Shown: positions 22,057 to 29,946 of the stretch, in pieces
Numbering within the stretch: the stretch's first letter is position 1
Layout: every line of letters begins with the position of its first letter
Assembly: GCA_910586775.1 (NCBI GenBank)
Contig: CAJUJN010000027.1
Span: 1 to 31,370, forward strand
Length of the DNA: 31,370 nucleotides
From: an uncultured Acetatifactor sp.
Lineage (GTDB): Bacteria > Bacillota > Clostridia > Lachnospirales > Lachnospiraceae
Direction of reading: 5' to 3'
Notes under the pieces: model-generated
Seen by the model: the letters and a program-made list of their open reading frames with translations, nothing else
What the model was told of the DNA's origin: nothing
Databases searched by the model: none
Position numbers and translations under genes: made by a program

Positions 22057-24039
22057 TCAGTCCGCCAGTTCCATGGACGGAACCGCCTCTGCCTCCGAAC
22101 CCCCTGCGGCATAATTGTCCAGCTGTGCCTGAATTGCCTCCAGATATCTGTCAAAGCCCGCCTCGTACAGACGTTGGTTTGCCGCGTCCAGAGCCTCCAG
22201 GTAATCCTCGCCGTACCCGCACACCAGCGGCTGAAAATACTGGAGCCATACCCGCTCCACAGCCGTCTGTTCCCTCCCCGACAATACAAAGGAAAATCCG
22301 TCCAGGGGATCGTCTTTCACCGTTTTTCCGGGTTCCGTGTTCCAGTCCGGAAGCGCAAGGTATACTTCCTCGTCCCATTTTTTGTTTACCGGAACCGCCT
22401 CATAGCTCATTACATCATCCATGACAGCAGTCCAGGCAAAACGATTTTGGGAGCTGATCCCGTCCATGCTGATTTTTCCGTCCACCAGGTTATAGTTGCT
22501 TCCCTCCACCCCATAGGCCACCAGTGAATAATACCGGATATCCGTATGGATTTTTTCCAGCAGCTTCATTGCCAGCTCCGGCTCCGTGACTTTCGCCGAT
22601 ATGGAGATCACGGACGCTCCGGCCAGAGAACCCACATAATAGGTATCGAACTGAGACAGATACGGATAAAAATTAAATTCCCACTCCGGATGCTTCTCAT
22701 ATAAGGCCGGTATCCAGTGGGTATTGATGGACCAAATGGGATTGTTGGTCTCGCAGGGCTTTTGATCCTCCAGAATCAGCTGCCTCCCAAGCTCCCCCTC
22801 ATTGTCGGATCTTGACAGCATGTCGGAATCCAGGATGCCGTCACGCTTCCATTTCCAGATATAGGACAATACCTCTTTAAATTCCGGCGTCTCCATGCGG
22901 TTCAGCGCCTTATAGGGATTTTCCGCCTCCACTACCACAAAAGGTGTCTCCAGGCTGCTGTTCACCTCCTGATACTTTCCCTTTGTGAGCAGAAGCCACA
23001 GGCTGCTCCACACCCGGTTGTCCGTCACCAGGGGCGTGTCCCGGTACCGCTCGTCCTGCTTTGCCCGGTAGAGATAAGCTTCCATGCTCTCCAGGTCACA
23101 AACCTCCTCCAGACCCCATTCACGGCGTAGATCCTCCCTGTAGAAAAAGCCCTCCCCCGCACTGGCGATTCCGCCCTGCCCGAACTGGGGAAGTCCGTAC
23201 AGGCCTCCGTTGATCTCACACTTTTTCAGGGCATTTTCATCGAAATAAGCATAGTGCTCCGCCAGTGCCGGAACCGCATCCAGATACTGATTCATGTCCA
23301 GAAATGCATTTTTATAGACTAATGTCCTATAGTCGGAAAACACGCCTCCGGGAATAAAGTCATATTCCCCCGAAGCCGTCACGATATTCAGCTGCCTCCT
23401 CTCGTTTCCCCAGGGAATGAACTCGAACCGCAGGGTACAGTTCAGCTCCGGAATGGTAAGGGCGTCCAGCTGCCGGTAAATTTCGTCCATTCCCCCTTCC
23501 GGCATGTTCCCCAGAGTGATGGCGCGGAAATTGACGATGGGCTCTTTGCTTTCTTCCCCGTCTCCCGTCTCCGTCCCTCTGGCACAGCCGCCGAAAAGCA
23601 TGGCCGCCAGGCACAGGACCGCAACTCTTCTCCTCTTCCTGCCCCCCCGTAAACCTGCCGCCTGCCTTTCCTTTCCGCTTCCTGTCCCGAAGCAGCCCCT
23701 CCTGTCTGTTTCCTGCTGTTTCCTGCCGTCTCCTGCCGCAAAATCCCGCTCTGCCCCAGTCCTGCCCTGTCCGCTGACACTCATGAGCCCTCTTTCCGCA
23801 GACTTCCGCCGCTGCCGCGCCTCCGCAGAACCATCCGCCATGTAAACACACCGCATTCCGGACTCCGCCATTCCGTCCACTGCATACACACGCCTCTCCC
23901 GGAACTCCGATGCGTTATCCGTCACATACGCACGCCGCTCCCGGGACTTTACAGACTCACCTGCCCCACCCTGCCGCAGCTTCTCACCCACCATAAAATG
24001 CCTCCCTGCCGATTCCCGCGCCTTCCTGTCACCCTTCAT
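22057..24039 (-). CDS. solute-binding lipoprotein with an unusual 130-residue N-terminal extension
   Basis: The C-terminal 500 residues are a family-1 type sugar-binding protein with a DUF3502-like end. The lipoprotein signal (RKRRRVAVLCLAAMLFGGC) is present, but its lipobox cysteine is residue 152 instead of about 20-25. The ATG at 24039 has a perfect AGGAGGTGA and overlaps the kinase gene by 11 bases, so this start is well supported; later in-frame ATGs lack comparable sites. The extension is very Arg/Gly/Glu-rich and holds three imperfect repeats of about 14 residues (RRAYVTDNASEF, RRVYAVDGMAES, RCVYMADGSAEA). Lying in the kinase operon, it may be the sensory binding protein for the YesM-like kinase rather than the transport one. 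Confidence 0.75.
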   Translation of the reverse strand: MKGDRKARESAGRHFMVGEKLRQGGAGESVKSRERRAYVTDNASEFRERRVYAVDGMAESGMRCVYMADGSAEARQRRKSAERGLMSVSGQGRTGAERDFAAGDGRKQQETDRRGCFGTGSGKERQAAGLRGGRKRRRVAVLCLAAMLFGGCARGTETGDGEESKEPIVNFRAITLGNMPEGGMDEIYRQLDALTIPELNCTLRFEFIPWGNERRQLNIVTASGEYDFIPGGVFSDYRTLVYKNAFLDMNQYLDAVPALAEHYAYFDENALKKCEINGGLYGLPQFGQGGIASAGEGFFYREDLRREWGLEEVCDLESMEAYLYRAKQDERYRDTPLVTDNRVWSSLWLLLTKGKYQEVNSSLETPFVVVEAENPYKALNRMETPEFKEVLSYIWKWKRDGILDSDMLSRSDNEGELGRQLILEDQKPCETNNPIWSINTHWIPALYEKHPEWEFNFYPYLSQFDTYYVGSLAGASVISISAKVTEPELAMKLLEKIHTDIRYYSLVAYGVEGSNYNLVDGKISMDGISSQNRFAWTAVMDDVMSYEAVPVNKKWDEEVYLALPDWNTEPGKTVKDDPLDGFSFVLSGREQTAVERVWLQYFQPLVCGYGEDYLEALDAANQRLYEAGFDRYLEAIQAQLDNYAAGGSEAEAVPSMELAD

Positions 24040-25789
24040 GCCTCACCTCCTCTTCCGCCCCCGTCCAGATGGGGATATTGATGATCACGCAGGTGCCTAT
24101 CCCGGGCGAACTCTCAATCTGCACCGGGATACATTCTCCGAAAAACAGTTTCAGCCTGTGCTCAATATTGGTCAGGCCGTAATGGCTGCCCTGATGGGAT
24201 TTTCCCTTGTCCTCCTGGGTCATCCCCTCCCCGTCGTCGGTGACGCTTAAAGTAATGCGCCCGTCCTCCATCCAGCCGTTTAAGATCACCATGCCGCGCC
24301 CTTCCGCCTTTTCGTTGATGCCGTGGATAATGGCGTTCTCCAGAAAGGGCTGCAGGGTAATCTTTGGAATCAGACAGTCCAGAATATCCTCATCCACTTC
24401 CACCTCATAGCAGATGCGCCCCTTGTACCGCCGCTTTTGTATCTCCATGTAAGCCTCGCACATCTCCACCTCGTCCCGGATAAGTACAATGTCCTTCCCC
24501 TTGCTTAGGGTCAGCCTGTAAAATCGGGACATGGCCTGAACCACGCTGCGGATGTTCTCCGACTCCTTTTTCTGGGACATCCACCCGATCATATCCAGGG
24601 TATTGTACAGGAAATGAGGATTGATCTGGGACTGCAGGGCCCGCAGCTCCGCCTGCACCTTCTCCTGGCCCAAGGTATACTGTTCCTGCAGAAGCTCCTC
24701 CACCCTGTCCACCATCACATTATAATTGCCGATAAGCTGCCCGATCTCATCCCGGGAGGAGCCTTCCTCCATCTTGCAGATATTACCCTCCCTGATCCGC
24801 AGCATCTGTTCTTTCAAAAGCTTCAGCCGGCCCGTTATGGACTTGACCATAATCCCCATCACCACCAGCATCAGCAGGCATACCCCCACAAACATCAGCC
24901 CCATGTTGCCGTTGAGCACATTGATGCTTCTCCGCACAGCCTCTTTCGGAATGACAGACACCAGATACACATTGGAACCGTCAATGCGGCAGCTTCTGGC
25001 ATAACAGGAGCCTCCGTCCAGAAGGATGCTGCGGAATTCCCGATCATCCACATTCCGCTCCGAAATGGAAAGCCTGGACAGCTCCTCCTCCGGCAGATTG
25101 GATGCCAGCAGGGTGCCGTCCGCCGTCTCCAGATACAGCGCCTGCTCCTCATGGGAATTCTGCAGCATATTGTCCAGATTTTTCTGTTCCATCATAATAG
25201 CCAGGATTCCCACAGTCTGGCTGTAGTCATCCGGATTCCACAGTTCCCTGGCAATGGCCGCATAAGAACCGCTCTTCCCGCTTCCGTCCAGAAGCACCCA
25301 CACAGGCCGCCCGTTGTTCTCCCTGAGGCTCCGATACCACTGAGACCCATAGGCATCCGTCAGCGGATGATACCGGTTGCTCTGGGTATTGACTACTAAA
25401 TAGTCGTCTTCAATAAAGAAGATGATATTGCTGGAATCCAGTGTCATTTCCAGGCCGTAGGCATAGGAATTGATATTTTCAAACAACATCAGCTGCTCCG
25501 CCACATCCATTTCCCTGTCGTCAAATCGCAGCACCGGGCTGGTCATATCATTTACCGCAAACAGCGTGGAAATATTGTGAAGCCTGGACAGCTTGTCCCC
25601 CACTGCCTGATACACCTGGGTATACCCCTGATTCAGGGCATAAATCAGCCTTTCTTCCGTCTGCCCCCTGACTACATAAAAGGAAATACCCATCACGATG
25701 CCCAGAGGCAGAATGCCCCCAAGGACGATGAGCAAAAGAATCTTCCCCCTCAGAGAAGCATTTCGGAACCATTCCCTGATTTTTCCCAT
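24029..25789 (-). CDS. sensor histidine kinase, YesM type
   Basis: This 586-residue membrane kinase has TM1 at about 17-40, an extracellular dCache-like sensing region (41-295), TM2 at about 296-316, HAMP to about 372, then a His_kinase domain with ALQSQINPHFLYNTLDM (phosphorylated His392) and a GHKL ATPase domain (N-box PFLENAIIHG with Asn485, G-box DDGEGM at 518-523, and GLTNIEHRL). It would sense a carbohydrate or its binding protein and phosphorylate the YesN-like regulator encoded upstream. The start at 25789 (MGKIREWF) has GAGGG 8 bases before it; the frame is open to 25903 but only from a TTG. The 198 bases between this start and the regulator gene contain nothing recognisable. Confidence 0.9.
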   Translation of the reverse strand: MGKIREWFRNASLRGKILLLIVLGGILPLGIVMGISFYVVRGQTEERLIYALNQGYTQVYQAVGDKLSRLHNISTLFAVNDMTSPVLRFDDREMDVAEQLMLFENINSYAYGLEMTLDSSNIIFFIEDDYLVVNTQSNRYHPLTDAYGSQWYRSLRENNGRPVWVLLDGSGKSGSYAAIARELWNPDDYSQTVGILAIMMEQKNLDNMLQNSHEEQALYLETADGTLLASNLPEEELSRLSISERNVDDREFRSILLDGGSCYARSCRIDGSNVYLVSVIPKEAVRRSINVLNGNMGLMFVGVCLLMLVVMGIMVKSITGRLKLLKEQMLRIREGNICKMEEGSSRDEIGQLIGNYNVMVDRVEELLQEQYTLGQEKVQAELRALQSQINPHFLYNTLDMIGWMSQKKESENIRSVVQAMSRFYRLTLSKGKDIVLIRDEVEMCEAYMEIQKRRYKGRICYEVEVDEDILDCLIPKITLQPFLENAIIHGINEKAEGRGMVILNGWMEDGRITLSVTDDGEGMTQEDKGKSHQGSHYGLTNIEHRLKLFFGECIPVQIESSPGIGTCVIINIPIWTGAEEEVRHEG

Positions 25790-25987
25790 ACGCAATACCC
25801 TCGCAAATCCCGCCGTGCGCTTTCCTCCCGCACGGCAATTCCTTCCACATGAAATCCCCCGGCATCGGCTTCCGCATGCCGCTCTCCGAAAAAATTCCTC
25901 CAAAAAGCTGCCGCTCCCGCCTGCCTTTCACACTCCGAAAAGCACCCGCCCATAACAAACAGATTCCCCCGGCATTCCGCCCGGAAC

Positions 25988-27508
25988 TCATTTGCCCGCT
26001 TCACAGCTCTCCCTGTACTCCACAGGTGTCATCCCCGTGCTGTCGCGGAACACTTTTGCGAAGTAATTGGCATTGGCATAACCGCACTTCTCCGCGATCT
26101 CCGTAACCTTCATATACCCCTGCTCCAACAGCTTCCTGGCCCGCTCCAGCCGGTAGTTGCTCAGATACTGTTTCAACGTCATCTTCATCTCCTGCTTGAA
26201 CAGCACGTTCATATATGCCGGGGAGAAATGAAAATGCTCCGCGATCTGCGCCGTACTCAGATCCTCCTCCCCGTAATGGGCGGCTATGTAATCCAGCACT
26301 CCCCTGATCACCCTGCCGTACCCGGACAGGGCTTCCTCCCGCTCCTGGACGCATCCCAGGATCTTCCCCGTAAAATCCCGGATCTCCTGCAGGCTGTCCA
26401 TCCCCAGGATATGGGCCTGAAGCTGCTCCTCCCCGCCCAACTGGGGCAGGCGGTCACAGATCTCCGGATACTGGCGCAGCACCGCCGTGAGCAGGGATAC
26501 CATCAGGGTATACACCTGTTCCTTCTGATAATATTTCCTGGATGCCAGATCCCCGAACAGACTCTGGAACCACTCCGACATCTTCTGGGGTCCCTCGGGC
26601 AGAACACGTAAAAACGCGCCGTAAATTCCGGGCTCCATGAACCGTTTCTGCAGGATGCTCTCATCGATCTCAAACATCCTGTTATCCGGCTGATAAAAGG
26701 CGCAGTTCATAGCTGCCCGGGCCGTCTTGCAGCTGTTATATATGTTTTTACAGTCATGCACTTCGATTCCCACTGCCAGCCTGCAGTCCGGCCATTTCTC
26801 CAGGATCCTCTGATACAGGGGCGTCAGGCGGTAACGCATCCTCTCCGGCCAGGAAAGAATCACCTCAAAGCAGGAGTCCTCCTGCCAGATCCCGATAGCC
26901 CTTCCCTCAATGTCCAGAACCATCTCCAGCACCTGTTCCAGTTCTCCTCCTGCGGTTCTCCTGCATCTGGGGAAACGCACCGCCAGGCAGACATATTCTC
27001 CGTTCATGGGAAATCCCACTTCCCCCGCCAGTTTCTCCGCCGTTCTTTCGTCGCTGTCCCGGTGAGTCAGCAATTCAAACAGCTTCTGCTGCCGGAACTC
27101 CCGGTTCACCTGGTCCGCCTCCCTGGTCTTCTTCTCCCTGGCAATCTCGTCCACCGCGCGCCGCAGCGCCTTTTTCACCTGGACTATATCAATGGGCTTC
27201 TCGATATAGTCGATTACGGACAGGCGGATGGCGCTTTTGAGATAATCCGTCTCCATGTAACCGCTCATAAAGATCAGCTTGCTTGCCGGAATCAGCCGCA
27301 CCATCTCCTCCGCAAAAGCGATTCCGTCCATCTTCGGCATCCGGATATCCGACAATACGATATCGGGGCGGAACCACTTCACGATCTTCAGCGCTTCCTC
27401 CCCGTTCACTGCCTGCATGATCTCGTCTATCCCGAATTCCTCCCAGGCGATTTCCTCCATCAGCCCCTCCCTGGTGTAATCCTCGTCATCCGCTATCAAT
27501 ATCTTCAT
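25988..27508 (-). CDS. response regulator with AraC-type DNA-binding domain, YesN type
   Basis: This 506-residue protein has an N-terminal receiver (LIADDEDYTREGL; phospho-accepting Asp54 in VLSDIRMPKMDG; conserved lysine in IEKP), a long middle region, and a C-terminal AraC domain from about residue 405 with both helix-turn-helix elements (STAQIAEHFHFSPAYMNVLFKQ, then VTEIAEKCGYANANYFAKVFRDSTGMTPVEYR). It is the partner of the kinase encoded next. AAGGGG precedes the ATG. Its own promoter carries the box set that also stands before the transporter operon, which points to autoregulation and activation of sugar uptake. Confidence 0.92.
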   Translation of the reverse strand: MKILIADDEDYTREGLMEEIAWEEFGIDEIMQAVNGEEALKIVKWFRPDIVLSDIRMPKMDGIAFAEEMVRLIPASKLIFMSGYMETDYLKSAIRLSVIDYIEKPIDIVQVKKALRRAVDEIAREKKTREADQVNREFRQQKLFELLTHRDSDERTAEKLAGEVGFPMNGEYVCLAVRFPRCRRTAGGELEQVLEMVLDIEGRAIGIWQEDSCFEVILSWPERMRYRLTPLYQRILEKWPDCRLAVGIEVHDCKNIYNSCKTARAAMNCAFYQPDNRMFEIDESILQKRFMEPGIYGAFLRVLPEGPQKMSEWFQSLFGDLASRKYYQKEQVYTLMVSLLTAVLRQYPEICDRLPQLGGEEQLQAHILGMDSLQEIRDFTGKILGCVQEREEALSGYGRVIRGVLDYIAAHYGEEDLSTAQIAEHFHFSPAYMNVLFKQEMKMTLKQYLSNYRLERARKLLEQGYMKVTEIAEKCGYANANYFAKVFRDSTGMTPVEYRESCEAGK

Positions 27509-27570
27509 AGTCGCCCCTTCTTCATTGTAATTTTCAGAACCGCTTCTGTAAAGACAATAACCTAGTTTAC

Positions 27571-27637
27571 ACTATATCTTTTTCATACGGGGAAAACAAT
27601 AAGAAAAAAACTGGAAAAGGGGTAATTTTTGAAGATA
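27571..27637 (-). promoter_or_regulatory. response-regulator-dependent promoter of the YesN-type gene
   Basis: On the plus strand: ACTATA (27571-27576, the -10 box TATAGT), 12 bases, GGGGAAA (27589-27595), 24 bases, GGGTAATTTTTGAAGATA (27620-27637). Layout and spacing equal those at 21149-21215, and 16 of the 24 spacer bases also match. Confidence 0.7.
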
Positions 27638-27690
27638 AAGCTCCCTCTCCGAAGCCGTTACCGGCTCCGGAAAAGGGATTTTGCCCGGAA
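27638..27690 (-). terminator. terminator-like element, copy A
   Basis: A stem of CCGGAGCCG with CGGCTTCGG (one G-T pair) around GTAA, extended by CCC-type pairs, lies between the AAA-ATPase gene stop and the YesN promoter. It shares the core CTCCGAARCCGTTRCCGG (R is A or G) with copy B at 29865-29912. Confidence 0.6.
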
Positions 27691-27779
27691 AAGCCCGGGC
27701 AGATTCCTGATCCGGAAGCTTCTTCCCACGGCTGTCTGTTATGCTGATCCGGAAAATTCTACTCGCAGCCGTCCGGTTA

Positions 27780-29507
27780 TTACCCGGGAAAATTCTGCAC
27801 GATATGATCCGTTACGCACTGCACCCTGCAGGACTTCTTATAGCAGGAAATCCCGTACTTATGGATTGTCTGCATGCCGTTTTGTTCCAATGTCCCGGCA
27901 TAGCCGGAATCTTCGATCTGCTTTATGGCTTTCTTACAGGCGGCGTCAAAGCCCCCGCCTTCCGCATATTTGACTTCGATGATACAGCCCGTCTTTTCGG
28001 AAGGAATTTCCAGACGGATGTCCGTGTACCCCAGGCCCGATTCCGTATTGGACTTTACGATCCAGCCGCCCTCCGCCTGCAAAAGCCCCAACAGCATCCC
28101 GTGATAGAAGTTTTCTTTCATCTCTTTTTTCACACAGGTATCCCGTATGCTGATAGACTCGGACAGGAATTCATTGAACAGCTCCTGGGCCTCTGCCGCC
28201 TGCCCTGCCTTTATCGCACGGCAGAACTTCTGCCAACGTTCTGTAGCACCCGTCACTTTTACCTTGAACCAGGAACGGACCTTCTTCTCGTAAATCCCAT
28301 GTACTTCCCGGTTGGGAATCACTAACTTATGAAGACCGTTTTCCGCCGTCCCCACTCTTGTCAGATAACCGGTGGCAAACAGAACGCTCCACAGGTAGGT
28401 CTGCCGGATATCCACATCCTCACTGTCCAGGTCCGTGTAGGTCAGCTCCGGAATCAGAGCCTTTTCCACATATTCCCCGGAGATCAGCGCCTCGATCTGA
28501 TCCCTGGTGGTCTTTGTGGAGGTCTCCAGTATATTCTGTATGATTGCGTTGCTGCTGCTGTTCTCCCAGTGGGCCTCCATGGGAGCATCATTCACCTCCA
28601 AAAACTTGTCACACTGATTGATAATGTCCCAGGGGCAATACACCTCCGTTGAGCCAAAATGATAACCGTCATACCACTCTTTCAGACTATCAAATTTATC
28701 CTCCAGTCCGTAATAGCAAAGCATCTCTCTGACCTCACGGTCTGTAAAGCCAAAATGTTCTGCAAATCCATTATCCAAAATCGTCCTCACCTTAAAGTTA
28801 TTCAGCCCTGTGAAAATACTCTCCCGCGCAATCCGCAGGCATCCTGTGACCACCGCAAACTGCAGGCTCTGGTTCGTCTTCAAAACCCTGCTGAAGAGAA
28901 TACGGATTGTCTCCACCATCTCCTGATAATACCCCTTCTGGTAAGCTTTGTCCAGGGGCACGTCATACTCGTCAATGAGCACGATCACCTTGGTTCCGTA
29001 ATGCTTATGCAGAAGCCGCGTCAGGAACTTCAGGCTGTTCAGCAGGACTTCAGGCTGTTCAAAATCTCCCCTGATCAGCGAAACCAGCTTCTCCTTATCC
29101 AGTTGTGTCAGCCTGTCACTGTCCAGAAGATAATCCAGGCGCTCCGCCTCCTCGCTGATGATAATCCCCAGAAGGCCGCGGGCATTTCTGTAATCCATTC
29201 CCTGTACATCCTTCAGGCTGATGGACAAGACAGGATATTTCCCCAGATACTGCTCACACAGCCCGGTCTCCCTGCTGATCTCCAGCCCTTCAAAATAAGC
29301 GGCGTCCGTCCCGATTTCAAAGAAACATTTCAGCATATCCAGGTTCAGGCTCTTGCCGAAACGCCTGGGCCTGGTGAAAAGGTTCACACTCCCGCAGGCA
29401 TTCAGCAGTTCCCTGATAAACCCTGTTTTATCCACATAATAATAATCCCTGGTCCTGATATCCGCAAAAAACTCCATGCCGATGGGAAGCTTTTTCTTTC
29501 CTTTCAT
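27780..29507 (-). CDS. AAA-ATPase-like / PD-(D/E)XK nuclease family protein
   Basis: This 575-residue protein has the AAA-ATPase_like domain (PF09820 type) at the N-terminus: LPIGMEFFADIRTRDYYYVDKTGFI, Walker A-like RPRRFGKSLNLDML, and Walker B VIVLIDEYDVPL. The C-terminal PD-(D/E)XK domain (PF08011 type) has GYTDIRLEI and CIIEVKYAEG as the Asp and ExK positions. This family is numerous in gut Firmicutes and Bacteroidetes, often in many copies per genome; its role is unknown, with mobile or defence functions proposed. The ATG at 29507 has AGGAGG 8 bases upstream. The frame is open to 29699 but the extra 64 codons, which contain an imperfect 60-bp-period repeat, look untranslated. Confidence 0.85.
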   Translation of the reverse strand: MKGKKKLPIGMEFFADIRTRDYYYVDKTGFIRELLNACGSVNLFTRPRRFGKSLNLDMLKCFFEIGTDAAYFEGLEISRETGLCEQYLGKYPVLSISLKDVQGMDYRNARGLLGIIISEEAERLDYLLDSDRLTQLDKEKLVSLIRGDFEQPEVLLNSLKFLTRLLHKHYGTKVIVLIDEYDVPLDKAYQKGYYQEMVETIRILFSRVLKTNQSLQFAVVTGCLRIARESIFTGLNNFKVRTILDNGFAEHFGFTDREVREMLCYYGLEDKFDSLKEWYDGYHFGSTEVYCPWDIINQCDKFLEVNDAPMEAHWENSSSNAIIQNILETSTKTTRDQIEALISGEYVEKALIPELTYTDLDSEDVDIRQTYLWSVLFATGYLTRVGTAENGLHKLVIPNREVHGIYEKKVRSWFKVKVTGATERWQKFCRAIKAGQAAEAQELFNEFLSESISIRDTCVKKEMKENFYHGMLLGLLQAEGGWIVKSNTESGLGYTDIRLEIPSEKTGCIIEVKYAEGGGFDAACKKAIKQIEDSGYAGTLEQNGMQTIHKYGISCYKKSCRVQCVTDHIVQNFPG

Positions 29508-29864
29508 ATCCTCGCCCTCCTTCTGACCTCCTGCTTTCCATTCTCCACCCGTCCGGTTCCCAAACTGCTCCTCTGTCTGCATACGCCCTGGGGCATCCTT
29601 ATCTGCGGCCGATGCCATACCCCATGCGCTCTCTGTCTGTATGCATCCCAGGGGCATCTCCGACACAAACGAAATTTCCTGCCTGAACCCCTGCCCCATC
29701 CATAGTTCCGGTGCACCGGACGTTTCCCTGAAATGATCTCCCTGTCAACAGCATAACATAAAACGCAGCATTTTACACTATTCTAACTGGAATTTTAAAG
29801 TATTTTCCATTTGCTCTCCAGTACCCATATTTATCATCCGGATACTGAAATCAGGATTGTAGAG

Positions 29865-29912
29865 ATAAAAATCCCCTCCGAAACCGTTGCCGGCTCCGGA
29901 AGGGGATTTTTA
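29865..29912. terminator. bidirectional rho-independent terminator, copy B
   Basis: AAAAATCCCC and GGGGATTTTT form a perfect 10-bp outer stem with TCCG/CGGA pairing inside, flanked by A and T runs, 35 bases after the stop of the surface-protein gene. The core is the same sequence as copy A. The 29750-29864 region towards the ATPase gene is AT-rich with no clear promoter. Confidence 0.85.
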
Positions 29913-29946
29913 CGGATGACTATACTTCCATATTACTTACAGTTTA

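Noticed and set aside
28659..29705. 348-codon plus-strand frame over the AAA-ATPase gene
   Set aside because: The protein has no recognisable domain and mirrors the ATPase gene, which carries Walker and nuclease motifs.
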